From Methanomicrobium sp. W14 (GTDB lineage Archaea; Halobacteriota; Methanomicrobia; Methanomicrobiales; Methanomicrobiaceae), in NCBI RefSeq assembly GCF_017875315.1, contig NZ_JAGGMM010000001.1, positions 1,051,847-1,115,846 of the forward strand: DNA of 64,000 bases, read 5' to 3'. Under the pieces are notes generated by a model that was not told the origin of the DNA, did no database searches, and saw only the letters and a list, made by a program, of their open reading frames with translations. Positions 44,884 to 53,586 of this stretch are shown here, piece by piece. The translations under genes were made by a program, and so were the position numbers. Numbering within the stretch: position 1 is the first letter of the stretch; every line of letters begins with the position of its first letter.

Positions 44884-46112
44884 CAATAGAGCCAGGAGAA
44901 AGGGTTCTCTGCACTTACGCGGGAACACAGCTTAAGGGTGTATTCATAACAGAAAGAAACAAAAAAGCCGTCATAAAACTTGACAACGGCTACAATATAG
45001 GTGTGGACTACGAAACCCTGAAAAAGACCGAAAAAACGGCAACCCATGCACCTTCACAGAAAAAAATAGAGCAGAATACAAGTCTTCCCAAACTTTCGAT
45101 AATCTCTACAGGGGGGACCATAGCTTCAAAGATAGACTACAGGACAGGTGCAGTAACAAGCCAGTTTGAAGCCGATGACATCCTCCGTGCAATACCCGGC
45201 CTGAAAGACATAGCCTGCTTCAGTGCACACGTCCCAGCAACGATTCTCTCGGAGAACATGACTCCTTCTATCTGGAAGACGCTTTCAAAGACAATATATG
45301 ATGAAATCAAGGCCGGAACGAAGGGTGTAATCGTAACCCACGGGACCGACACCATGGCGTACTCGGCCGCAGCCGTAAGCTTCATGGTAAAAACTCCGGT
45401 TCCGATATGCTTTGTAGGCTCACAGCGTTCCGCAGACAGGCCTTCAAGCGACAACGTAATGAACGGCATGTGCAGTGCAAAGGCTGCCCTTTCAGACCTC
45501 GGGGAAGTCACCGTTGTGATGCACGCGACAACAAACGACGACTACTGCACAATCCACAGGGGAACAAGGGTAAGAAAGATGCATACATCAAGGCGTGATG
45601 CATTCAGGAGCATGAACGAAAAACCTCTCGGAAAAGTGGAATACCCGTCCCTTGACGTGACACTTGAAGAGCACGTGGTCAGACGCGGTCATAACAGCCC
45701 AAAACTTTTTGACAGACTCGAAGAGAAGACAGGTCTCCTCTACTTCTACCCAGGAATGTCGCCTGACATAATCAGGGCTTTTTCAGGTTACAAGGGTCTT
45801 GTCCTTTCAGGAACAGGGCTTGGCCATACCTCTTCTGTGTGCATTGACGCGGTAAGAGAACTTGCCGAAACCGGGACCGAGGTCGTCATGACATCGCAGT
45901 GCCTCAACGGCCGCGTGTGCGACAGGGTCTATGATACAGGCCGTGACCTCCTGGACGCAGGGATTACCGAAGGAGAAGACATGCTTCCTGAAGTCGCATT
46001 TGTAAAACTCATGTGGGTTTTAGGTCAGGAGAGAAACCCTTCCCGAATAAAGGAGCTTATAAAAACCGACCTCCGCGGAGAGACAGGGAGGTGCACACCA
46101 AATGGATTATAA
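44880..46112 (+). CDS. gatD: Glutamyl-tRNA(Gln) amidotransferase subunit D
   Basis: GatD is the asparaginase-like subunit that frees ammonia from an amide donor for GatE in converting Glu-tRNA(Gln) to Gln-tRNA(Gln), as archaea lack glutaminyl-tRNA synthetase in many lineages. An N-terminal beta domain (1-65) is followed by the asparaginase core: ISTGGTIASKIDYRTG near 75 and VTHGTDTMAYSAAAV near 151, with the catalytic Thr residues. TTG at 44880 follows GAGGAG inside the argH end. It overlaps gatE by 11 bases. Confidence 0.96.
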   Translation: MTIEPGERVLCTYAGTQLKGVFITERNKKAVIKLDNGYNIGVDYETLKKTEKTATHAPSQKKIEQNTSLPKLSIISTGGTIASKIDYRTGAVTSQFEADDILRAIPGLKDIACFSAHVPATILSENMTPSIWKTLSKTIYDEIKAGTKGVIVTHGTDTMAYSAAAVSFMVKTPVPICFVGSQRSADRPSSDNVMNGMCSAKAALSDLGEVTVVMHATTNDDYCTIHRGTRVRKMHTSRRDAFRSMNEKPLGKVEYPSLDVTLEEHVVRRGHNSPKLFDRLEEKTGLLYFYPGMSPDIIRAFSGYKGLVLSGTGLGHTSSVCIDAVRELAETGTEVVMTSQCLNGRVCDRVYDTGRDLLDAGITEGEDMLPEVAFVKLMWVLGQERNPSRIKELIKTDLRGETGRCTPNGL

Positions 46113-47943
46113 CGAAATTGGACTTAAAGCCGGAATCGAGATTCACCAGCAGCTTGATACGAAAGAGAAGCTCTTCTGCCACTGCCCTACGAAACTTCGC
46201 GACGTTGAGAAAAGAAACGGCGAGTTTAAGCGTTATCTTCGTGCTACAGAAAGCGAAATGGGCGGAGTCGACCGTGCGGCAGAGGAGGAGATGAAAAAGC
46301 AGGACAGGATCTACACTTACTATGAGTATGACACGACCTGCCTTGTTGAAAACGATGAAGAACCCCCGGCACCGATGAACAGGGAAGCTCTCGGTCTTAC
46401 GCTGACGCTTGCAAAAATGATGAACATGACGCCTGTCGAGCAGGTCCATGTCATGAGAAAGCTTGTCATCGACGGTTCAAACACAAGCGGCTTTCAGAGG
46501 ACTTCACTGGTAGCCCTGAACGGAACTATTCACTGCATACCCGGCGGCGCAAATATTGAGTCGATATGCCTTGAAGAGGAGGCCGCACAGCGTGTGAAAG
46601 GTGACATATTCTCACTTGACAGGTTAGGAATTCCCCTGGCAGAGATTACAACGGCACCTGATATGAAAACACCAGAGCAGGTGAAAGAGGTCGCCTCATA
46701 TATAGGTATGATACTCCGCTCCACGGGGAAAGTAAAACGCGGTCTGGGCACAATCAGGCAGGACGTAAACATCTCTATAAAAGGCGGGGCTCGTGTCGAA
46801 ATAAAAGGTGTCCAGGACTTAAACCTAATCGACGAGGTCGTAAGAAGAGAAGTCCTAAGACAGTTAAACCTCATCTCAATACGTGACGAACTCCGGGAAA
46901 GGGGTGCATCCGTTTCCGAAGAAGTCTTTGAAGTGACAGAACTTTTCAGGGATACAAAGTCATCGATTCTGAAAAAAGCGAAATGCATCCTTGCCGTCCG
47001 CCTAAACGGCTTTGCAGGTCTTGTAGGAAAGGAGATCCAGCCGGGAAGAAGACTCGGAAGCGAGATTTCAGACTATGCCAAAAAATGCGGTGTAGGAGGA
47101 CTTTTCCATACCGACGAACTCCCGGCATACGGTGTCACTGCCGAAGAGGTCAAAGCCCTTAAGGAATCCGCGAAAGCAGGAGATGACGACTGCGTAATCC
47201 TTGTCGCAGATACGAAAAAAAAGGCAAAGTGCGCTATCGGGCAGATCCTCAAACGCTCGAAACTTGCGTTTGAAGGTGTTCCTGAAGAGACCCGAAAAAT
47301 GCTTGAGGAAGGTTCCACCGCATATATGCGTCCTCTCCCGGGAGCTGACAGGATGTATCCGGAAACGGACGTTTTTGCAACCGACATAGACGATGAATAC
47401 TGGCAGTCGGTACAGATACCCGAACTTCTTACGGAAAAGGAAAAACGCTTCACCGAAGAGTTCGGTCTTGACAAAGCACTTGCGAAAAACATAGCGTTTT
47501 CGGTGCGCTGCCCCCTGTTTGAAGAAGCTGTAGCAAAGGGTGTCAGACCAAACCTTGCGGCAAGGACCATTTATTCAACGCTAAGAGAAATAAGACGCGA
47601 AGGCTTCGATACGAAATCAGTCAGTGACGAGGACCTCCTCTCTGTTCTCACGGCTGTCGAATGCGGAAAAGCAGCAAAAGAAGCCGTTCCAGATATCCTG
47701 AAAGCCGTGATTAACGGAAAAAGCGTCGGCGATGCAGTGAATGAAATTGCACCGGCGGTATCAGAGGAAGAGCTTACGGGCGTAATTAAAAAAGTAATCT
47801 CGGAACGCACCGAGTTCATCGAAGAACAGGGAATGAGAGCCCTCGGCCCTCTTATGGGTGTCGTCATGAAAGAGATGCGCGGAAGAGCCGACGGAAAAGT
47901 AATAAGTGAAATCCTTAAAAAAGAGCTATTAAAAATGCTTTAA
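46102..47943 (+). CDS. gatE: Glutamyl-tRNA(Gln) amidotransferase subunit E
   Basis: The 613-residue kinase and transamidase subunit. GLKAGIEIHQQLDTKEKLFCHCPT near residue 7 and EMGGVDRAAEEEM are the GatB/E start, DGSNTSGFQRTSLVALNG near 118, and LGTIRQDVNISIKGGARVEIKGVQDL near 215-240 line the tRNA and ATP site. From about 270 there is an AspRS-like insert special to GatE, and after 480 the GatB/YqeY tail. With GatD it forms the archaeal amidotransferase. Confidence 0.96.
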   Translation: MDYNEIGLKAGIEIHQQLDTKEKLFCHCPTKLRDVEKRNGEFKRYLRATESEMGGVDRAAEEEMKKQDRIYTYYEYDTTCLVENDEEPPAPMNREALGLTLTLAKMMNMTPVEQVHVMRKLVIDGSNTSGFQRTSLVALNGTIHCIPGGANIESICLEEEAAQRVKGDIFSLDRLGIPLAEITTAPDMKTPEQVKEVASYIGMILRSTGKVKRGLGTIRQDVNISIKGGARVEIKGVQDLNLIDEVVRREVLRQLNLISIRDELRERGASVSEEVFEVTELFRDTKSSILKKAKCILAVRLNGFAGLVGKEIQPGRRLGSEISDYAKKCGVGGLFHTDELPAYGVTAEEVKALKESAKAGDDDCVILVADTKKKAKCAIGQILKRSKLAFEGVPEETRKMLEEGSTAYMRPLPGADRMYPETDVFATDIDDEYWQSVQIPELLTEKEKRFTEEFGLDKALAKNIAFSVRCPLFEEAVAKGVRPNLAARTIYSTLREIRREGFDTKSVSDEDLLSVLTAVECGKAAKEAVPDILKAVINGKSVGDAVNEIAPAVSEEELTGVIKKVISERTEFIEEQGMRALGPLMGVVMKEMRGRADGKVISEILKKELLKML

Positions 47944-48009
47944 ATCTAAGGAAATGTCCTCTTTTTACGTATATTAATAAGTATGCGTATGAATACATTT
48001 TGTTAGCTT

Positions 48010-48873
48010 ATGCTCAAAAGAAAGGTTTACGATATACTTGAATTCAATGATGCTTCAGACCGTATTGCAGCTGCAATAAATATGTTCTTTATCGTTTTGA
48101 TAATAGTAAGCTCTGCTTCCGTAATTCTTTCAAGCCTGAAGAATTTTGAAAACTACATTCTTTTTCTGGTTATAGACGTCGTATCAGTATTGGTTTTCAC
48201 TGTTGAGTATATTCTCAGATTATGGTGCTGTACAGAAAACAGGGATTTCAGAAGACCGTTTTTTGGAAGAATCAGATACGCAGTTACTCCTCTTGCAATA
48301 ATTGATCTGCTTGCAATACTCCCGTTTTATCTTCCTCTTTTTATTGGAATTGATTTAAGAATCCTGAGAATTTTAAGACTTTTTCGTATATTCCGGCTGT
48401 TTAAACTCGCAAGATACACCCAGTCATTTAATCTCCTTAAAAAAGTCATATTACACGAGAAAGAAGCACTTGTAATGACTCTTTTTATTTTGGCACTTGT
48501 CATAGTAATAGCATCGACTCTGATGTATTATGCAGAAAACAGTGTTCAGCCTGAGGCTTTTGCTTCAATCCCGCATTCAATGTGGTGGGCTGTTGCGACT
48601 TTGACAACTGTAGGCTACGGGGACGTATATCCTGTAACACCCATGGGCAAAATTATGGCCAGCGTAATAGCAATTGCCGGAATTGGTTTCGTCGCCCTTC
48701 CTACAGGCATTCTTTCGTCGGGCTACATCAGGGAAATAAACTGTGAAAAGGAAACTGCCTGCAATTTCAATATATCAGAGGAAATTGAAAAAGTCTCTTT
48801 ACTTTATTCAAAAGGCTATCTGACAACTGATGAATTTGAGAATATAAAGCTAAAAATAATCAGGAAATATTAA
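48010..48873 (+). CDS. Voltage-gated potassium channel
   Basis: A 287-residue six-helix Kv-type channel. S4 is evident as RILRILRLFRIFRLFKLARY (about 116-135), with arginine or lysine at every third position. The pore region near 190-210 has ATLTTVGYGDVYPVTP with selectivity filter TVGYGD. An N-terminal cytosolic helix and a short C-terminal coiled tail (YSKGYLTTDEFENIKLKIIRKY) frame it, the latter resembling a SHOCT-like tail. It probably passes K+ in response to membrane potential. It is a single gene between gatE and the cobalt importer. Confidence 0.93.
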   Translation: MLKRKVYDILEFNDASDRIAAAINMFFIVLIIVSSASVILSSLKNFENYILFLVIDVVSVLVFTVEYILRLWCCTENRDFRRPFFGRIRYAVTPLAIIDLLAILPFYLPLFIGIDLRILRILRLFRIFRLFKLARYTQSFNLLKKVILHEKEALVMTLFILALVIVIASTLMYYAENSVQPEAFASIPHSMWWAVATLTTVGYGDVYPVTPMGKIMASVIAIAGIGFVALPTGILSSGYIREINCEKETACNFNISEEIEKVSLLYSKGYLTTDEFENIKLKIIRKY

Positions 48874-49066
48874 AAATTCCCAAGAACTCATATTTGTATA
48901 AAAACAGATTATGCTGTATTTTTAGGACAATCTAATCAGTATATAATAATCCTTTAAGGGCAGAGATTGAAAGTGTTACTTAAAACTATAAATGGATATT
49001 TTCAAATTTTTTTAATACGAATAATAAATTTTACCAGATTTTAGTTTATTAACCAATAGTTTTATT

Positions 49067-49082
49067 AAATTTAATTAAATTT
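49067..49082. promoter_or_regulatory. 16-base AT palindrome upstream of cbiM
   Basis: AAATTTAATTAAATTT is a perfect 16-base palindrome, 81 bases before the cbiM start. It could be a site for a metal-dependent regulator such as a NikR- or DtxR-like protein. The surrounding 289 bases are strongly AT-rich, so chance is a serious alternative. No gene is seen in 48874-49162. Confidence 0.25.
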
Positions 49083-49162
49083 TATTGTTCAAGAATATTA
49101 ATTTTTATTACGTTTAGGTATTTTTTTATAATTCCAGCGCCGATAGTAAAACGGGTGTAAAA

Positions 49163-49897
49163 ATGCATATTCCCGATGGTTATCTTGGACCAATTACATT
49201 CATCGTAATGTATATCATTATGATCCCGATTTGGATCTACGCAGGCTACAAGGTCCAGAACTACCTTAGATCAAGGCAGATTCCGTATCTTGCAATGGCC
49301 GCAGCATTTACTTTTGTTATTATGATGTTTAACGTGCCCATTCCGGGCGGGAGCAGCGGTCATGCAGTTGGAAGCGCTCTGGTTGCAATTATCCTCGGCC
49401 CCTGGGCCGCCGTTATTACAACGTCGGTTGCACTTCTAATCCAGTGTCTGGTATTCGGAGACGGTGGCATTACAGCATTTGGTGCCAACTGTTTCAACAT
49501 GGGTGTAGTAATACCGTTTGTCGGCTACTACACCTACAAGTACATAAGTGGAAAAACTCCTATCACTTCAAATCTGAGAATTGCGGCGGCGGCGGTCGCA
49601 GGCTGGCTTGGTCTGTCGGTCGCGGCAGGAGTGGCAGGCTTTGAGATGGGAATACAGCCCGCACTTGAGCATACGGCGGCAGGGGTTCCGCTTTATATGC
49701 CCTACGGGCTGAACATAACTCTTCCTGCAATGCTTATTGCACACTGCTGTTTCTTCAGTATAGTTGAGGCATTGGTTACGGCTGTTGCATTCGCATACAT
49801 TGCACGCAGTGATCCGGCGATTATCTTTGACTACAAAAAAGAAGAAGCGAGTACAGCGGGCACCAAAAAAAACCCTGAAAATCCGCAGGTCTCATAG
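49163..49897 (+). CDS. cbiM: Cobalt/nickel ECF transporter membrane component CbiM
   Basis: The S-component of the cobalt/nickel importer. It begins MHIPDGYLGP, whose residues 1-2 with later histidines form the metal site; the loop GGSSGHAVGSALVAIILGPWAAVI near 70-92 holds the conserved His. About seven helices and a short Lys/Glu-rich tail follow. CbiM and NikM cannot be separated by sequence reading alone; the corrinoid genes in this window favour cobalt. cbiN begins 20 bases downstream. Confidence 0.93.
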   Translation: MHIPDGYLGPITFIVMYIIMIPIWIYAGYKVQNYLRSRQIPYLAMAAAFTFVIMMFNVPIPGGSSGHAVGSALVAIILGPWAAVITTSVALLIQCLVFGDGGITAFGANCFNMGVVIPFVGYYTYKYISGKTPITSNLRIAAAAVAGWLGLSVAAGVAGFEMGIQPALEHTAAGVPLYMPYGLNITLPAMLIAHCCFFSIVEALVTAVAFAYIARSDPAIIFDYKKEEASTAGTKKNPENPQVS

Positions 49898-49917
49898 GAT
49901 ATAACGAAGTGATAAAA

Positions 49918-50247
49918 ATGGAATTCAGCAGAACATTCAAGGTCCTTTTCGTATGTCTTATAGTACTCGTCATAATCGTCCCGATAGGCCTTATCGCAAC
50001 AGGAACGGCTTACGGCGAATGGGGCAGTGATGAACTGGAGGAGATGGTAGGATACATTCCTTCAGGATTTGCACAGATTGCCGACGTCTGGAGCGCACCT
50101 CTTCCGGACTACGACTTTTCCGGCGGTGACCACGAAACCCTGGCGACACAGGCTCCCGGCTACTACATATCCGCAATAATCGGCGTAATCCTCACATTCG
50201 GGATACTGTTTATTGCAGGCAGAGCCATGGCAAAAGGCAGGGACTAA
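49918..50247 (+). CDS. cbiN: Cobalt/nickel ECF transporter component CbiN-like (PDGLE-type)
   Basis: A 109-residue protein with two helices (about 7-29 and 80-100) and a short exterior loop, the layout of CbiN/NikN. WGSDELEEMVGYIPSG near 40 takes the place of the usual PDGLE signature. It aids metal loading of CbiM. GTGAT directly upstream of the ATG at 49918 acts as ribosome site; GTG at 49909 is in frame but is part of that site. A 238-base gap without genes follows before cbiQ. Confidence 0.85.
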   Translation: MEFSRTFKVLFVCLIVLVIIVPIGLIATGTAYGEWGSDELEEMVGYIPSGFAQIADVWSAPLPDYDFSGGDHETLATQAPGYYISAIIGVILTFGILFIAGRAMAKGRD

Positions 50248-50485
50248 CCGTTTCCGGCAAAAAAACTTAAACATACCCATTTTTTATTAATACCATAACG
50301 GGTCAAAAAGACACTATAAAATATATTATTAAATCAAATGATTCTTAAGATTTTACTGACGCAACGAATAAACCCCGGTCTTTCCGGTTGCGATAAAGAT
50401 TCTCGCCGAAAAAAATGAAACTGACCGTAATATTCCCTGAGCCCTGAAATAATGACTATACAAAAAATATACGAAGGAAAAAAAC

Positions 50486-51451
50486 TTGACTGAACCGCAT
50501 ACATGCATGCAGATACCCGCGTGGATGAAATCCGGCGAAACAACTGAAGAATGCCCTTCATACGACAACAAAAGGCGGAAGAAGAATTTTATCCAGAAGT
50601 CTATATCCGGTGTATTCAGGTTTTTTGACGAATCACTGCAAAATGAAAAATACATCAGGCAAAAAGGCTTTCTTCAAAGCCTTGATCCGAGAGTCAAACT
50701 CCTTAGTATAATTGTCATAATACTCGGGGTAAGCATGACAAGGTCAATTGAAGTCCTCCTCCTGATGTATATTCTCTCTCTTATCGCCGCCTATTTCAGC
50801 AAAATAGACCTGTTCTTTTTCATAAAGAGAATATGGCTGTTTATCCCGGTTTTTGCAGGCATAATAATCCTGCCCGTTATATTCAACGTGTTTATGCCGG
50901 GTGATGCGGCAATTGTCCTTATAAGTCCCGGACAGGGAGCTCACCTGGGGCCGGCAGCACTTCCCGGAGGGCTTACTATAACATGGCAGGGGCTTATTAC
51001 GGCCACAAGGTTTATATTGAGGGTCGTGACCTGCGTCTCTTTTGCAGTCCTGCTTTTTCTTACCACAAGGCATTCAGTCCTGTTCAAATCGCTCAGAACT
51101 TTTCATGTGCCTAAGATATATGTCCTGACGCTTGACATGTGCTACAGGTATATATTCCTCTTTTCAGGCATGATAAGAGACTTTTACATGGCGAAAAAGA
51201 GCAGGACACTAAAGCCACTTCCGATGATTAAGGAGCAGAAATGGGTCGGCGAACGTATAGGCCACACGCTCATAAAGTCTCTTAAAACCGGCGAGATGGT
51301 GCACATGGCCATGGTCTCGCGGGGGTTCAACGGAGATGCAAAAATTATGGATACATTCTGCGCGAACAGAAGGGATTACATCTCAGGGGTTTTTTCCGTC
51401 ATCCTGGGTGTATCTCTCATAATATTCTCCCAGATAACTATTATTCACTAA
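50486..51451 (+). CDS. cbiQ: Cobalt/nickel ECF transporter component CbiQ
   Basis: The T component of the importer. SLDPRVKLLSIIVIIL near residue 66 starts the family domain, about six helices follow, and the coupling motif is in MVSRGFNGDA near 272. At 321 residues it has an extra N-terminus of about 50 residues with His, Cys and Met (EPHTCMQIP, EECPSY) that might bind metal. TTG at 50486 follows GAAGGA; a later start at an internal Met would remove part of this extension. cbiO follows by 18 bases. Confidence 0.9.
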   Translation: MTEPHTCMQIPAWMKSGETTEECPSYDNKRRKKNFIQKSISGVFRFFDESLQNEKYIRQKGFLQSLDPRVKLLSIIVIILGVSMTRSIEVLLLMYILSLIAAYFSKIDLFFFIKRIWLFIPVFAGIIILPVIFNVFMPGDAAIVLISPGQGAHLGPAALPGGLTITWQGLITATRFILRVVTCVSFAVLLFLTTRHSVLFKSLRTFHVPKIYVLTLDMCYRYIFLFSGMIRDFYMAKKSRTLKPLPMIKEQKWVGERIGHTLIKSLKTGEMVHMAMVSRGFNGDAKIMDTFCANRRDYISGVFSVILGVSLIIFSQITIIH

Positions 51452-51469
51452 AAAAGGAGCAGAGACAAA

Positions 51470-52309
51470 ATGGACAAATTGTTTGACCTGACCGGTATAT
51501 CATACAGCTACCCCGGAAATTTCAGGGCATTAAATGACGTCACGCTGTCAATAAGACCTGGTGAAAAGGTTTCGATACTCGGATCAAACGGCAGCGGCAA
51601 GTCCACCCTTCTTTCGATACTCGACGCACTGATATTTCCCGATTCCGGCAGCTTTTCCGCCTTCGGAAACCCTGTCAGAAGTGAGATGTTCGATTCGCTT
51701 GACGACAACCCTTACAGCCGCTTTTTCAGGAAAAAGGTGGGCTTTGTTTTCCAGAACTCGGACGTTCAGCTATTCTCATCAACAGTCTACGACGAGATTG
51801 CCTTCGGACCCCTCCAGCTTGACCTTGACCCTGACGAGGTGAAGGCAAGGACGGAAGAAGTTATGGAGATGATGGGGATAACAAAGCTTAGGGACAGGGC
51901 ACCACACACCCTCAGCGGCGGCGAAAAGAAAAAGGTCTGCATTGCATCAGTACTTTCCGTAAACCCTGACGTTCTGCTCCTTGACGAACCTACAAGCGGT
52001 CTTGACCCGAGAAGCAAGTTCTGGCTCACCGAATTCCTCTCCGGGATGGGCAGAACCAAAAAGACGATTATAACCGCAACGCATGACCTGGAAACGGTAA
52101 CCGCAATAAGCGACAGGGCCCTTGTTTTCGGCGAAGAGCACAATATCGTTGCAGACAAAAAAAGCCAGGATATTATGGAAGATACACAGCTTCTTGCATC
52201 GACAAACCTCATTCACAGCCATATACATTCCCACGGCTCTTTTTCGCATGTGCATTATCACTACCATGAAGGTGAGCATATGCACGGACACGAAGGGGAC
52301 TGTAAATAA
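51470..52309 (+). CDS. cbiO: Cobalt/nickel ECF transporter ATPase CbiO with His-rich tail
   Basis: A 279-residue ATPase. Walker A GSNGSGKSTLL near 37, Q-loop VFQNSDVQLFSSTVYDEIAFGP near 85, signature LSGGEKKKV near 145 and Walker B VLLLDEPTSGLD near 165 are intact. The last 35 residues are very rich in histidine (IHSHIHSHGSFSHVHYHYHEG) and end in Cys-Lys. Such tails occur on cobalt/nickel transporters and chaperones and can store or buffer the metal at the inner face. That role here is inference. It closes the cbiMNQO group. Confidence 0.92.
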   Translation: MDKLFDLTGISYSYPGNFRALNDVTLSIRPGEKVSILGSNGSGKSTLLSILDALIFPDSGSFSAFGNPVRSEMFDSLDDNPYSRFFRKKVGFVFQNSDVQLFSSTVYDEIAFGPLQLDLDPDEVKARTEEVMEMMGITKLRDRAPHTLSGGEKKKVCIASVLSVNPDVLLLDEPTSGLDPRSKFWLTEFLSGMGRTKKTIITATHDLETVTAISDRALVFGEEHNIVADKKSQDIMEDTQLLASTNLIHSHIHSHGSFSHVHYHYHEGEHMHGHEGDCK

Positions 52310-52351
52310 TCATAAACATAAAAAAACGATTTTGTTTCAGTAATTTCAGTT

Positions 52352-53509
52352 TTATTTCATAATTATTCTCTGCATAAGATCTGTGACACCCGCTTTTCTT
52401 TTGCGCCTGCGTGAGCGTCCTCCGTACCCCATGCCCTGCGGGGGCTCCTCAAACATCTCCGCATCGAGCCTGGCAGATATTTCATCAAAGATTCTTTTGT
52501 ACGCCACACAGTGTGGGTCGACCCCTTCAATCTTTCCGCCGGTCGGCGCAATGGCATTGTACGGGCATCCTCCGCGGCAGTAGGTGATATGACAGCAGTC
52601 TTTGCAGTTCGAATCGACAAAACTTTTGTATTCCTGCATAAGCTTCCATGCCTTTGAATTCTCAATATCCTCTTTTGAGGGATTGTCATGCACATTTCCC
52701 ATCAGGTATTCCGGCATTCCGACAAAACGATAGCAAGGGTATATGCCTCCGTCTGGGCCTATCGCAAAAGTTGTCCCCATGCAGTCTGCAAAAGTGCACA
52801 CACTTCCGTGCCTCGTAAATACGCACCTGCACATGTCGTTTATATTCATTATCTCGGTCCTGTCCATATGAAGAAGAGCCATATCAAGGAGGTATACCAG
52901 AAGCTCACCGTACTTTTCCGGCGGGAGTGCATATTTTTCAGGCTCTTTTCCGCGCAGTGAAGGCAGTGCCGGGTGAAGTTTCAACGCAAGTCCGTTGTCC
53001 ATGAAGTACCTGAAGATCTCCTCTTTTCTTTCAAACGATTCAGTTGTAAAAGTGCAGATAAACCTTACGTCAAGTCCGTTTTCACGTGCGATTCTGCATC
53101 CTTCAAGGGTTTTTTCATAGTATCCGACGCCTCTCTGGAGGTCGTTTATGGATTTTGGGCCGTCAAGGCTTGAACCTACAGGGATATTGTATTCTGCAAG
53201 GATTTCTGCAATCTCAGGCGTCATCCTCCACAGGTTGGTCTGGATGGCAAAAGTGGGTTCAAGGTGTTTTAAACCTTCGGAGAGAAGAGGGAGTGCCTCC
53301 CTGAAAAATCCGGGGCCTGCAAGAAGGGGCTCTCCGCCATGAAATGTCACGGTCACCTGGTAACCCTCAAGTTTTTTCAGCCATTCAACCGCTTTTCTGA
53401 CGGTTTTTATAGTCATTACGGGAGAGTCCTCCTCCGAACTCCAGCAGTAAAGACAGTTTGAAGGGCACCCGAGAGTCGGAATAATCATTACGTGAAAAGG
53501 ACTTTTCAT
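52352..53509 (-). CDS. SPASM-domain radical SAM protein, probable protein- or peptide-modifying enzyme
   Basis: A 385-residue radical SAM enzyme. The first 4Fe-4S site is LGCPSNCLYCW near 14 (CxxxCxxC), followed by FHGGEPLLAG near 57. The SPASM half has a cysteine-rich run from about 225 (CRCVF, CTFADCMG, IYPCYRF, CKDCCHITYCRGGCPY), enough for two extra clusters. The pattern resembles the methanogen peptide-modifying group and sulfatase maturases. The C-terminus is Gly/Arg/Lys-rich. No small precursor gene is seen beside it. It lies 77 bases after mmp10 on the same strand, so it may share a transcript and perhaps a target with Mmp10. Confidence 0.85.
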   Translation of the reverse strand: MKSPFHVMIIPTLGCPSNCLYCWSSEEDSPVMTIKTVRKAVEWLKKLEGYQVTVTFHGGEPLLAGPGFFREALPLLSEGLKHLEPTFAIQTNLWRMTPEIAEILAEYNIPVGSSLDGPKSINDLQRGVGYYEKTLEGCRIARENGLDVRFICTFTTESFERKEEIFRYFMDNGLALKLHPALPSLRGKEPEKYALPPEKYGELLVYLLDMALLHMDRTEIMNINDMCRCVFTRHGSVCTFADCMGTTFAIGPDGGIYPCYRFVGMPEYLMGNVHDNPSKEDIENSKAWKLMQEYKSFVDSNCKDCCHITYCRGGCPYNAIAPTGGKIEGVDPHCVAYKRIFDEISARLDAEMFEEPPQGMGYGGRSRRRKRKAGVTDLMQRIIMK

Positions 53510-53586
53510 CAGGGATTATTTATGCACCGGCTAAAGTATAACTTTCTCTAATTAACCGGCGGACGTTACATCATCGGTAACCGGTA

